Source: Guyanagaster necrorhizus (taxonomy: Eukaryota; Basidiomycota; Agaricomycetes; Agaricales; Physalacriaceae). Taken from it: a stretch of 64,000 nt of DNA. This document shows, piece after piece, positions 11,640 through 23,373 of this stretch. A model generated the notes under the pieces. That model saw only the letters and a list, made by a program, of their open reading frames with translations. It did not search any database and was not told the origin of the DNA. The stretch is taken from contig NW_025064891.1 in NCBI RefSeq assembly GCF_019112545.1, positions 1,142,344-1,206,343 of the forward strand, written 5' to 3'. The translations under genes and the position numbers were made by a program. How positions within the stretch are numbered: the first letter of the stretch is position 1; the number at the start of each line of letters is the position of its first letter.

Positions 11640-12940
11640 CCGCAGAAAGCGGCTTTGTCTCACTTTTTGCTATCCTCTTTGTTATTGCCTCTGATATTTC
11701 GAGATGCTTATTTTTACAGCGAAATGCGCTCCAGTATGTACGAAAGAGAGGCGTGGAAGACTGGAATTTTCTCCAGGAAGCTATGGGTGCATCTGTGGTG
11801 GGTTTTTAGCACCAACAAAGGAACAGACTTGACGGAATAAACAGCTTTATTTTTTGCGGATCTTATACAAGCCCTTGGTGCCGTCCTCGACATCAAATGG
11901 ATAAACGAGGAAAGGTGGAAACGGGCACTTCTGTACTGCTCAAGGTCAGTGATTGAGTACCGACAGCACTTTACACGTAGTTGATACCTATTCTAGGCGT
12001 CATACAACAATTGGGAGACACGGGCGTCACTATCACCACTCTCGTAAACTAGGACATCACGCTTCAGTATATGGAACTAACTTATTCGGAATGGGTCATT
12101 GCGCTCTACATCTTTATCGCCGTATAGTGGCGTAAAGGCATGGACGCGATCATCACCTTCAAGCTTGTTATTCTCACCGTTTGGGCGTTCACTATTATCA
12201 TGAAATCATTGGAAACACAATTCAAGGCCGACAATATGAGGAACCAACTCTCGTAAATCCTTTTCTCTCTTCTGTATCCCTCATTTTTAAGCTCACGCGC
12301 GACTCTTGCTAGTACTGGTGCTGGATAGGTCAAGACCACACAGCTCTCCGAATCATAGGCGAATACGTCTGGTTCTGGCTAACCTTGGGGATGTCATCCC
12401 TGGTATACATCCCTCTATCTCTTTGGAGCAGAGGCAACATCGCATTTGACGACAAGTCCTGGTGGAAGTTCACTTTCCATAGTCGATCCGACGAACCTGA
12501 GAGCGAGGAAGACAAGTTTCGCAGGCGAAACTCTCTCAACCTGATTGCGTCAGTCTTTTATCATTTCTCCCCTTGAACTTTCCAGCTTACCCTCTCTCAG
12601 GGACCCCGTAGCTACTCAACCTTTGAGCGTGGTCCGCTGGATCACTTTCAGTGGTAAGAATCAGCCTCACACTGTAGCCAACATGATAGTGATCTCGATT
12701 TAGGGCCTGAGTCGTACGATGAACGTCTTTCTTCTTCTGGTAACTCGACCTGATTCGGTGTTATTTGGGAGGATCGGTCGTGCCGGTCGTGGACGTTCAC
12801 CATCACCGCGGGGATGGACCGGCCCCGCAAACCAAGGCGCAGAGAGCAGTCAGTCAGGACGAGATGATGAATCTATACATGAAATGGGAAGGCTTCTATC
12901 CATTGATACGGAAAGTATCTCTTCGCGTTATGCTTAGGTG
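11640..12940 (+). pseudogene. broken seven-helix receptor-like gene (Git3/GPR1-type GPCR family)
   Basis: Consecutive plus-strand pieces resemble the fungal nutrient-receptor-like seven-helix family. They are a first helix (GFVSLFAILFVIAS, 11640s), FFADLIQALGAVLDIKW (11850s), GVIQQLGDTGVTITTLV (12000s) and a helix at 12100-12220. After an intron ending near 12312 comes YWCWIGQDHTALRIIGEYVW with another helix and a charged loop. Last is GLSRTMNVFLLLVTRPDSVLF (12700s). In-frame stops (TAG after TTLVN and after FIAV) and shifts near 12590-12620 break the frame. The ligand-binding half cannot be read through. The assignment is by motif order and hydrophobic pattern; a living gene with unusual introns is less likely. 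Confidence 0.55.
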
Positions 12941-13039
12941 TACTATAGTTTTTTCTTCAGTACCTACAAATGATAGTCCTCATTTAAAATACATGTATTG
13001 TACTGTACATTCATTCTAAATTTATAAATTTATATCCTC

Positions 13040-16000
13040 TCAACCCTTTCTCTTGCTCCTCCGCTCAGTCTTTGCACCTCTACCCTTCGCAACACTAGCT
13101 ACCTTCTCTTTCTCCTCCCTGATCCTCCGATCTATCTCTTCCTGCTCCTCATCCAAGAGCCCCACAGCAGAGATATGATCATACATCTCAACCTCTTCGA
13201 CAGCATTCTTGTCTTCCACGCCCCAGCCGTCATTCCAAGCGTCATCAGAAATTGGTACGCCACCACCACCGTTCTCGATATCCTCCTGGTCAGCATCCAC
13301 AGGATACTCGCTTGTCGCTGCGGTGGATAGAGAAAGAGCATTGGAATCCTCGTCTCCACGAGATGCACTACTATCGTCAAGCGCTCCGTCGTCGCTCAGC
13401 ACCCGGAAAACAAAATCTTCCTCTGCTTCATCAAATTCTAAGGGCACCGACATGCTCAACCCCTCATCTTCACCACTCTTCCTTGATCGTCTCTTACCAC
13501 TCCTTCGCCGCGCTACTATCATCTCCCTCCTCAGTCTCCCAAAACTTTCACTTACACCGCGAATTGGGATGGAGGTCATGCGGCTCGACCCATGCCCATC
13601 CCCGTTGGGTAGCATAGGCAGAACTGTTCCGACGCCCCTCAATCGATCACTGAACCCATCGCTCTGGAGAAGCGCCGATGCCAGAGGTTCGTCAAAAAAG
13701 AGTGACCGCCTTGAAATTGACGAGGAAGCCTCGATGAATGCTTCGCCGCCCATATTTAACGTCGAATAGGCGCTAACCTGCACTTGTTTACGCACTTCAA
13801 TGTTGACACCAGGTATATCCAGCTGATAACGGCGGATGAGGGCGTGATAGTCCTCGCCCAGCGTATGAAAAGTAAACTGATGTGATAAATATATAGATCT
13901 CGGAAGAATGTGACGCGACTTCGAGTTAGTCGAAAGTTCGGCCTGGGACAAAAAACTGCAGACCATTAGCATCAGCTAACACTGACAAGCGTAAAACATA
14001 CTCGGATTGGACCCTGGTCGTAGCTTCTTCATCCTCAAAGATCTTCTTGACTTCGGCCCAATCCTTTCGTCTCTTTAGATCCCATGTAGCTACAACAGTA
14101 TCTTTATTCGCAACGAGCTCGCTCTCACTCTTCCCTTCTGGTTTACTGATGGTCATGTCCGGAGAGATGCCGCCTCCCGCGCCACTGGAAAGCCGTCTTC
14201 CGCGTTGTCTCGGCGAAACACGATTTCCACCGATAGCAAGACTCAAAGGTAGTGAGACGCTTGTCATTCCTCCTATTGATCCCAAATCCATAATATCGCG
14301 AACGCCGCCAGACCCAAGCAACCATCGCTTCAGCTGTAGCAGTCCATCAGCGGCATCAAATACAAGCAAGTCTTGAAAGTTCTTTATGGGCTGTTGTGGA
14401 TATCCTTGAGCATGTCGAGGGGAACCAGAGTCCGATGGAGACGAAGATGGAATAGATAATAACGCTAGTTGAGGGGATGAAATAGGTAGGAGCGATGGAG
14501 GAAGAGTTTGATTGGGAAACGCCGGAAACTGGAACACTGGAGGCGGTATAGGCGGTGAAGAGGGTCCATTGGCGCTTGATGTACCACTGACATGACCATT
14601 CGATGTTAGTCTTATTCGGATGATTGGCGCTAGCTCAATAGAGAGAGGTTGCTAAGACGAGAAAATGAAAACGAAATGAGTCAAGGTTTGGAAGTGTACG
14701 ACGACATACCAAACTCTCTGCGTTTCTAACGCGACCACACATATGACTCTCCACATCAGGCGCACCTCCATATGGATTAACAGCGAATACATGAATAGTG
14801 CGTTTGCGAGTGCCGATAGCTATCCAGCGCCCGTCGGTAGACCATTCCACATTTTCCACAATCGCTGATGTCCGTCCACGACGGAGGTCATAAACATGGT
14901 GAGGAGCACTGAGATTGGACGCAGAGCATACACCGCTCGGAGTAAGTCTAAGCTGGTGAACACGGCTCACCTGCCCATCTTTCGAAACTGACAGCAAAGA
15001 ACAGCCATCAGGGGAAAATGATAGACAAGAGATCGACGAATGCTTAAATGCGGGAAATCGCGCTAGTGGTGCACCAGTCTGTAGGTCCAATACCGTAACG
15101 TAGTAGCCTGTTTCTGTACAAAGCTGGTCATCCTGGTGCAACGTATCGGCTTCTCCGCCTCCTAAAGCGCCTGGCACATTTCGAGAGACAGGTTTAGCGT
15201 CCCCACCGAGCTTGTTCAATGCAGCCGAATAGGCTAGGCCACCAAATGACTTCATGCCATTGATGACAGACTTGGCAGTGGTCGCGATTGGCTTGGGGGG
15301 AGTAGCAGGCGCATTGTTGATTGCGGTTGTGGGTGAAGGTGGTAGAGAGGCATACGCGAGGAGACGGCGTGACAAGGTATATATAGGGTGCGGCGCGGAG
15401 GTGGTATGAGTGAATGAAACGAGTGAAGAAGAAGGAATGGTGTCTACAGTAGAAAACGTGGAAGAAGTGAGGACTTGCAATGCAGGAGGATTTGTTATGG
15501 CCTTAAATACGGTGAACCTTGGTACATGGAAAGCGAAAGAGTATGACTCACTATTACAATATACTCATGACTGGCAGAGAAGCTATAGGCAGAAGTTGCC
15601 AATGGAATCCGTTTAACAATTTGGTGGGAAGAAAGCGAGTATACAAGAAAGTCAGAGTCTTTGGTGAGGACACCGATAGCAAATTGTCCGGGTAAAACCG
15701 CTGCGTAGGTAACCACATCGTCAAAATCATTAAGATTGAGTACTTCATCAACGGAATTAAGCCTTGTGCAATCCCATATCTGAAACCCCGACGAATAGCC
15801 AAGAAAGAGAAGGCGGCGGGACCCTAGCGAATCCCACCTGGACCAAAGAATAGTATCTGCGCCGGTTGTGTTCTTCTGCATTGCCTGGGCTAGCCCTGAC
15901 GCCAGCGGCTCGTCAGATATACTTGATACCTGGCTGGTGGACGTGATGACCGGACGAGACACGAGAGGTGGGGAAGGGACTGCAGCCGGGATTGGGATGG

Positions 16001-16196
16001 AAGAAGGAACGTAGTTGCGCACGGTTCTAGAGAACGATTCGAGCATTGTAAGCTCTCGCGAGAATACTGGTGACCTGGTGTGGCCGGTATTCGGAATATC
16101 GTAGCGGGCGTCGTCGACGGTATCGACGGTGTCTTGGTCGTTAGATTGGTGAGAAATATTGTTCCTGCGTGCATGTCGATTATTCTTGAGGGGCAT
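13040..16196 (-). CDS. BCAS3-type WD40 domain protein, 1000 aa
   Basis: Four exons: 15552-16196, 14710-15501, 14002-14651 and 13040-13955 (3003 nt). The three introns are 50, 58 and 46 nt. The N-terminal 500 residues hold WD40-type blades: SRRLLFLGYSSGFQIWD, HSSISCLSFSPDGCSLLSVSKDGQ and WSTDGRWIAIGTRKRTIHVF. The BCAS3-like middle contains LSQAELSTNSKSRHILPRSIYLSHQF-type sequence around the last intron. The tail is acidic and ends in a basic KR-rich stretch. For the last intron, using the first AG (13956) keeps the frame with FLSQAELS; the nearer AG would break it. BCAS3 proteins bind phosphoinositides at autophagosome formation sites in animals; an autophagy role here is inference from family. 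The gene is complete and shows no decay. Confidence 0.85.
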
Positions 16197-16322
16197 TAAA
16201 ATTATACGAAGCGAAAGTGATGGAAGGTAGCCTTGTAAGCGAATTCAAGGCTGAAAGGGTGATATTCCGATTGTGAGACTGTTGGCGATGGTGGCAGTCT
16301 GAAAGGGATAACGGTGCATACC

Positions 16323-16347
16323 ATATATATATATCATCACGTGATGA
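16323..16347 (-). promoter_or_regulatory. TATA tract and palindromic E-box upstream of the BCAS3-type gene
   Basis: On the minus strand an alternating TA tract (16323-16334) lies about 130 bp upstream of the BCAS3-type ATG. Directly behind it is the perfect 14-bp palindrome TCATCACGTGATGA (16334-16347), centred on the bHLH target CACGTG. The position fits a core promoter with an adjacent bHLH site. Confidence 0.4.
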
Positions 16348-16628
16348 CGGGACAGTGGATGGTCTAACTCGGAACTCACTTTCAGGTTCGAGGTTCGTGG
16401 ATGAGTGCAGCACGACCTGAACTGGCCATTGTCATGGCCATTGTCAAGCCATGTAAATTTAAGCACGTCTTGTATTTTCCTGCACCAATTTCTACATTTA
16501 TGACTCTATCGGGCCGCAGTGCCGTGAGTCTGGGACAGCTGCCGGATAAGCCGGGTGTTTTCAAGTCACAAGCCTGGAGTTAGGCCGTTCCAATCTTCAA
16601 ACCCCGACCACCGCCTTTGACAACTATT

Positions 16629-18040
16629 ATGTCTCAGGCTCTGCCACTAAATCCTTTTGATTCATTCTCTGATGAACACGTAGCGTATCAATCTTGTCTG
16701 AACCTCGAAACTGCTGGCGGTACTAGCTGGCACCTGCTCTTGGATGGCCTTGAGAAAGAGTCTTCTGCCGTCATGTTCAAATTCAGCCCAGAAGTTGCGG
16801 CTCGCGTCTTAGGCTTCTGACTTATTTACTCTCCTTCTACCGAAGGCAAGGCTTGTCTAGCACGAGAAATCTCCTCTTGCAATGATAATGGCGAATTTCT
16901 TGCCGGCTTGGCATATATATATGTTATGGGGATGATTAGGATCTGTACGTTCTCGTCTTCGTCCTACGCCGTGCGAGAATGATGTTCATTGCAACTAGTT
17001 AAAAATCCGAAGGGTAAAGTACCGACGCCTATGTCAGGTCTCAGTTCCCGACCATCATTCAGCCAACATCGCAGCCCTTTTGGCGCAGCCTACTGTCAGT
17101 TCAAGTAATGCCACAAAGCTGGTAGGTAGAATTTTAGAGTGTTGTTCTCGGTTGAAGCTTCTCAGGCTTTGGTGCGAGACAATTATCGGTGTATAGTGTC
17201 GGGGAAGGTGGACACGGTCAGCTTGAAAAATAGCTTGACAACGGTCGATGTAACAGCCGGGGGGAGGATAACACATACACAGCTGGGTCACATATTAAGT
17301 GAATCGATGACGGACCGTATAGACGGGACGACTGATGCCGCGCAGAGAAAAGTTTGTCTATCTTCCCCTTACATTTGTCTGTAGTTCCATCTAAACTCAA
17401 TTTTGCTTGTCAGTTGGAATGGGCGTCTTCTGCCGCTGCCGTTGTTTGCTGAAATTCAGTTGTCGAAGAGCCTAATCAAGATAACGTTCACAGACCGGCG
17501 AATATGTTCACGATATCAGCTGGGTATCACGTTTCGTTTGACGCGCTCCGCATCTCTCTTCATCCAATTGGGGACGTAAGTGAATTAGTTTTCTTCCTCT
17601 TCCTTCTGAACGCGAGATTTGTATAGGATAACAGTAATACATATGAAATTCATATCTATCCTCCAAATAAAGATGCTGAGTATGGACTTCCGGCCCGAGT
17701 AACACTCACTGATGCGACGGGCGGGCAAGTTCCTCTTCCTAGCCGTCGTTATTTCCAAATCCATGATGCCAAGATTGCCTATCTCTCAGGAGTGGGGAAG
17801 ATCATGGAACAGATATTCCAAGATGTAAAAGACGCAAGGATCTTAGCAGAGGACAGAGGATCCCATCTTTTGTCTTTGGCACTTTTATCAAGCCTACAGA
17901 CATAGAGTGTACACTGATTGAAACATGATTCTAGAGGAACATTTGAAACTGCTTTGTTTCGATTCCATGTAAAGTCCATTTTCGACGATATTCTAACGAA
18001 TGATGGAAGGTACATAGCCTTGCAAGTGAATTGTGACGAT
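16629..18040 (+). pseudogene. HNH-nuclease family gene, broken (copy A)
   Basis: A multi-copy fungal gene with a C-terminal HNH_2-type nuclease domain. The N-terminus reads NPFDSFSDEHVAYQSCLNLE, then RVLGF followed by an in-frame TGA (about 16818). Sequence after it continues in the same frame (STEGKACLAREISSCNDNGE). The nuclease core ALVRDNYRCIVSGKVD and GRITHTQLGHILSESM lies at 17150-17320, after a likely 45-nt intron ending at ctcag. A further exon at 17630-17890 reads DATGGQVPLPSRRYF. Compared with copy B, 11 bp are missing near 17062. The nuclease would cut DNA if active, but the stop and deletion make that unlikely. Several other copies lie in this window. Confidence 0.65.
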
Positions 18041-18044
18041 TATT

Positions 18045-18680
18045 GAGGTCGGATTAATATCAGATTAGTATCTTAGTTATCACTTGATGTCTGAAGATGA
18101 TATTTCGACATGTCTTCTAAAAGATGCATAAATCCGAGATAAGCCATCCGCTCGTACCTCGCTTCTGGCCTATCGGAGGATAAGGTAGCAGTCGGTAGTG
18201 TAGCCTTTAGTTACACACTGATGCAAACAATACCATTCTCTGCGCAGAACCTCCCTCTCCCGTCGCATCTCCCAGTACTCTGCTCGACTGACTCCCTCTC
18301 TAGCCAGCTCACGGCCATCCTCCTTCGTTTTCTCGCCCCACCCACCTACTCCCTACAGTGTTTGGTATACCAGATTCGGCTTCCTTCTGGTTCCCAGGCG
18401 CTCAAGACTTGGGGCCCCCGCGTTGTATTTGGGTTTCCTGTCTTGTCGGATTGTGCTCTTACCCACCGACTTGCTCTGACAACAACCCAAAACTCGAGCC
18501 CCTCCAGGCCCTCGTCTTTAGACACACCACTCAAATACATCTCAGTATTTGAGTGCTACTCATTATTACATCACCGCAGCATTTCGGGAAGACACTCCAC
18601 AGCACACGCAACTTGCGTTCCCTCTCGCGTAACTAGACTTTCTACCTTATCCCCTCTGTTTCAAATGACAGGTGTATTTT
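18045..18680. other. spacer between HNH copy A and 2OG-like copy ii
   Basis: An open frame of 153 codons exists at 18221-18682, but its composition is low in complexity and it has no domain signal, so I do not call it. The 5' end of the 2OG-like gene may begin near 18680. Confidence 0.3.
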
Positions 18681-18689
18681 AGTCGACAT

Positions 18690-21600
18690 TGAGGATATGC
18701 TAGATGATAACTTGGATATCCACCTCGACTGTCAATTGTACACGAGTACAGCATGGATACACCAAATCCATTTGTCCATATACAAGATTTCGGAAAAATC
18801 GGCCTACTTTTGAGCGAAAGAGACACCCAAGCCTTGATCTCCTTCCGCGAGAAACACGCGTCTCAGGCAGCGAACTCGCGCGAGTTTTCGAACTGCGACG
18901 CAAGTTGAATTCAATTTCGTGTCATGGTCAGCTGTACTAATCTTTTTGAAAGTTCACTTTATGAATCCCCAGTGGGATAAATGGGTGAAGAACACGGTAG
19001 CCAGAGATGCCCATAGCCTCTTAGGGTTTCCTCCACAATGTGAATGTGAATTTGGCAAAATGTTGTTGCGATCAGCCGCGTCAGTGTAAGTGATCCCATC
19101 ATTTCCTGCTACTTACGACCAATGCAAATTCCTTTCTATAGAGCACAACCTTTGCAAGTTTCCAGGTCACCAGCTATTTCCGCCTATTACTGATCACCGA
19201 CATAGGCCATTGAAATCATATGAAGGTCGGCCAGTCTTTGGTACGATTGAGATAACTCTTGCCGTTCTGGTATATAGGTGGAGATGTTTCCATCTCGTAT
19301 CGTGCCATTCCATATGAACGGTCGACTACATGGCCAGAGGAAGGCTGCTTTAGCACCCTCGTTCTAGGCTTCCGAGCAGGCTCTGTCCAGACAATTGTGC
19401 CTCTACAGTCTGGCTACTAATTATCTCTGACATACAATCTGGTGCAACTTGTCAATGACTCCCAGCTGCAAACACCTGTTGACCTCGCTGTCGCGAAGGA
19501 AAAACTTCGCAGTATTCTCAGTACATGGGAAACAGACGCTCTGTCCCCTGATGTGATACCCATAAAACTCGCTCGCAAGTACACTGCAGGTTCTTTCTTC
19601 AATTCCATGTCTTTACGCCATCCAGACGATGTCTTGTTGTCATGTCTTCAATCCCTCACTGTGGACCTCCATCTGCTACAGTTATCGTCCATGTCGAACA
19701 TCATAGGACGTCTTTTGTCAGTATCCAAGGAAACCACTCTGATATCGAAGATGAGGAAGATAAGCCTCATCAAACACAGAAATATTATAGTTCACAGAAC
19801 GAACTTATGAGATTTCTGGAGCTGTATGGTAACGAAAATGATTGCAACGAATTGGATAGTGCTGAATACAGTTCTGGAGGAATAATGATCAAACAGGTTG
19901 TTGATATGGAAGGTATGCCAGTAACCGTTCACAATCTGGATTTTCCTTCTCAAAGGATAATCCACGATGTTTATGACTCGGGGAAGAAGATCAGTTCCAT
20001 TAGAGGACGACATGTGAGGAAGGCCTGACATCAAAGACTGATGTTGATTGTGTGCGCCTAATATCCTTGTACTAGCTGTAGTCACTCGCAATTACTAATC
20101 TCATTTCCAGAACGACAAAGACAGGGTGGTGGGCAGATTTTATTCTGTTAGATCCCAGGTTCTCAGGGCTCGTTGCTGTTTTGGCAGACCGGAGATTATC
20201 TTGAAGGTACGCCATCCAGTACTTAGTAGGGACTTCTGATGATGACGGTGCCCCAGTCTGGGAGGACATTCTACTCGTGCTCTGATGAGGTCCTTTATGG
20301 ACGGTCAATGCTGGAGAAGTCTTCGATTACGCTTGCGACCATCTGGAGTCGTCGCAGAGCCCCACAGCCGGCACGAATGAAAACAAATTGGTCAAAGCAC
20401 TGCTAAAGTGTAGTAAAAAATCTCAGCCTCGCAAGAGACCTGCGGCGGACAAGGAGGCGAAGCTTAAACGAGCGGAATTTCGCTTGTGAATGCCGCCTCC
20501 AGATAGAATGACGTTGATCTCTGCTACAAAGCCGCTGAGGCATGTGATATCAGGAGAAAAATCGATCGAATTGGAAATGAAGGATTCGTAACCGCATACC
20601 ATACATTTCCTTGGCTGAGCGTAAAGGCTTTGTATGTACCTTTCCTCCTTGAGAATTGCGAGTATTGATATTCGGTCCCTAGCTTCAGTGACGCCATCAC
20701 CCAAGGGGAATATAATCCCTGCCGTACCTGTCGTACCAATATCGTTAGAGCATTAAGGCAGGCTGCCGAGGCTAAACCAGATCCCGAAGTCGTCAAATGG
20801 TGCCAAAAAATCGGGGAAACAGTCGAAACAAAAGTCGGCTATCTCGTAGAGCTAATCAAAGAACGTGGCGTATCATTTTTCACGGATCGGTAAGCTTGAC
20901 CTTGAACGCACGATATATAGCCAACAAAATGCAGTTTGTCCGAAAACCTCAAACAGAATGAAAATCTCTCGGTGCGCTTTTGACTATCCTTATCACAGAA
21001 TCTTGTATAAACTCAACATGTGTTCGATGGGCCGCTTGCATAAGAAACCTTCGATGCCCTCATATCAGAGCTTACCGCCTTAGTTGTTCAAAGCCTGCCT
21101 GCATTTACCCTCAAGGAAAAGGCAGCTCTCCTCCTACCGATAAACATGTATACGAGAATTCTGATGATAATGATAGTAATGAACGTGCATAAAGTAGCAC
21201 CCGAGTCAGAGATGGACATTGATCTCATCAGGGACATTATCAGAATATGCATCCAGTCGAATAACCCCAAGCATTGCGGTACTTACTTCAATGCACTTTA
21301 TCGCGCTTCGCGTGATGCGGAGAGTAGCGGGCAAACATTCCCTCCGTGGCACTTTTATCGGAGTCTCGCTCCGGAAATCGACGTTCTCTTGACTTCGAAA
21401 CCAGATGTGGATGCTTGCAACGATCTATGGACTTCTTTCTTCCAAGCCGCAGCACAGATACTGGTTTGTCATAGTCCTCTGATGGCGGATTCAGATTTGA
21501 AGCTACTCTCTACAACCATCACACGAGCAGGCGGTGTCATGACGTTAGAAGCAATGTATGTCATCTTCAGTCACCCAATGTCTTTTATCCTAATGCAGAT

Positions 21601-21937
21601 ATTCAGACTGACTCCACAAGTCGTCGCTGATTTGACAAAGAAGGATCTGCCTTCCTTCAAAGAACTCGTGGTTCATCTATACACAAACCTACTACCAGCC
21701 CCGTCAGCTCCCGTATCCCGCCAGAGCTTCGCCCGTATCATTTTTTCCTGCGTACAGGCCATCATTGAAAATACTTCCATCTCCACTGTCAAAAAAGTCG
21801 AGAAGTTACTGAAATTCTGTTTTAGCGTGGGAATTGGAAGGCAGGCCTATCCGCTTGTTCTGGATCAAATCCTTGTTGAAGGCGCGGTGAATGATCCGGA
21901 AGGAATACATATTTCAAGGATGTTCTCGTTCCAATGA
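18690..21937 (+). pseudogene. decayed 2OG-Fe(II) dioxygenase-like gene (copy ii)
   Basis: The plus-strand paralogue of the gene at 3.6-6.6 kb. Pieces in order are DNLDIHLDCQLY and NPFVHIQDFGKIGLLLSERD (18700-18850), then NPQWDKWVKNTVARDA with LGFPPQCECEFGKM (18960-19070). The core is GGDVSISYRAIPYERS and PLQSGY, stop, LSLTYNLV (19280-19450), then PDDVLLSCLQSL. After EIMIKQVVDMEGMPV-like sequence (19880-19930) comes a Cys-containing stretch (20500-20900). The helical C-terminus (21150-21937) has an open frame of 263 codons. Family members show HxD, a second His and GYR-LTYNL. Here HxD is absent, the His region reads SVQTIV, and the Arg codon is a TAA stop. A frame shift precedes GGDV. It is therefore not functional as a dioxygenase. 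Confidence 0.55.
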
Positions 21938-22186
21938 TCATACATCTTTGATCTATCCTGACTGACCATGGCATCTCCTGATAGGACAGCCATGTAAGAG
22001 GCTCTGCTCTATGGTAACACAACAGTATACACATCATCATCGAGAAGCTCGAGTCAGCATCAGATTTTGGAGCCGCATTCAAGAATTTCAATATGAGCCA
22101 GAGGTATGCATATGACTGACTTGAGAGTCAAATCAAAAATTTAATAAGCCATCTCTAAAGAAGAAAGGTAAGCCATCACAGGTGTA

Positions 22187-22555
22187 TTGAACCGTAACCA
22201 TATGGATATTGAATCCTTGCTGAATCTGGAGATAGAGAATGTGGACATGGAAGAGACAACAGACAAAAACATCTTCAATGCAATGATGGCATCGCAGAGT
22301 GCAGAAGAAGACATTAATGAGAATGGATTCAGAGGTGATGTTGATGGTGATGATGATTCAGTGTTGGATCCTTGTCATAAGTGCTGTGAGACTCTTTGAG
22401 CTGTCAGAACTCTTCAAAAGTACATCAAGATCATGGATGATGGCTTGGAACTTGGAAAGCATGTTGGCTTCATTCAGATGAAAAACAAGGCTTGAAGAGA
22501 CTAATTCACTTCAGGACAGCCAGATTACAAGCTACTTCACTTCTAAATAGCAAGT
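22187..22555 (+). mobile_element. C-terminal remnant of a pogo/Tigger-like (Tc1-mariner) transposase
   Basis: An acidic piece, DIESLLNLEIENVDMEETTD (22200s), is followed in other frames by LQKYIKIMDDGLE and TRLEETNSLQDSQITSYFTSK up to a stop near 22550. Acidic spacers, a short helix and a final DSQxTxYF-type tail are seen at the C-terminus of pogo/Tigger transposases. At least two frame changes separate the pieces, and no DDE catalytic core is present. It is a relic; family is by motif resemblance only. Confidence 0.45.
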
Positions 22556-22640
22556 ATGTTATATTATCTGCCTATTAACAAAATATAAGCTCCTATGAGG
22601 GCCTCGAAGTTGACCTACAACATCCTCTCTCCAACCCCAT

Positions 22641-22698
22641 ACTCTCTCATAACCCATAGCTCTGAAGGTCCACCGACTGCTATGGGTTATGAGAGAGT
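22641..22698. repeat. perfect 20-bp inverted repeat with 18-nt spacer
   Basis: The left arm is 22641-22660 (begins ACTCTCTCATAACCC) and the right arm is 22679-22698; they are exact reverse complements. Pairing stops at both ends. It lies about 85 bp past the transposase remnant. It could be a collapsed pair of terminal inverted repeats or a transcribed hairpin. Confidence 0.85.
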
Positions 22699-22699
22699 C

Positions 22700-23373
22700 G
22701 ACTGTATCTCCATCATAGTAGGGAAGAAACCGCCGCATAACACCCCAGCGTGCTCACAAACTTTGGCTGTGGTGCAATTATTGTAATGATGTCAAAGCCA
22801 GAACAACGTCCGGCTCACGCACCATGTTTGCGCTGCGGGAAAAGTTCGCGCTCATGTAGAGGAACAGCTCAAAACTCAACGAGACCGCAATGAGGCAGCT
22901 GGTGTCAGATGGCACACCATGAAGACGGGTTCCCCTTACTTGTCAGTTGTGGGTACTCTCTTGTGCTGATCGAACGTGGGATTTAGATAACGAAACCCAA
23001 CAGTATATCGCTGTACCCAGCTTGGGAAATCAACAGTCGACGCGGTGTCGAGCTGCGACGAGAAAACCCAGAAAGTCATCCTTGGCGAGCACTACTCATG
23101 GGTCCATGATGAAGTCCAGGATCCCCGGATCCGCTGCCCATCGAAGGTTTTCCTTCCAACCTTTTGCCCGCGTCAGGAAATAAGAGGATGTTTGATGACA
23201 ATATTGATTCAGAGGATGGGTCGAAAAATAAAGAGATCAAGCTTGAGAAATAGCCTGAAACGTCACTACTCTAGCATTCCGTGGCCTCTGTGTTGTACAA
23301 TTTGAAGCGACTAGTCAAAATATATCGTTCGTAAAGCACATAAGGTAATCCCGCCCCCACTTACATTAGCATT
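22700..23373. other. spacer downstream of the transcription factor gene
   Basis: Short open frames at 22947-23305 on the plus strand have no motif I recognise. No exon chain could be built. Decayed sequence is the likeliest content. Confidence 0.35.

Noticed and set aside
13209..13769. Plus-strand ORF of 186 codons, Ser-rich
   Set aside because: It lies opposite the last exon of the BCAS3-type gene, whose frame is continuous and spliced correctly.
18221..18682. Plus-strand ORF of 153 codons
   Set aside because: Ser/Leu/Pro-rich composition without a domain, no promoter, and it overlaps the likely 5' edge of a pseudogene.
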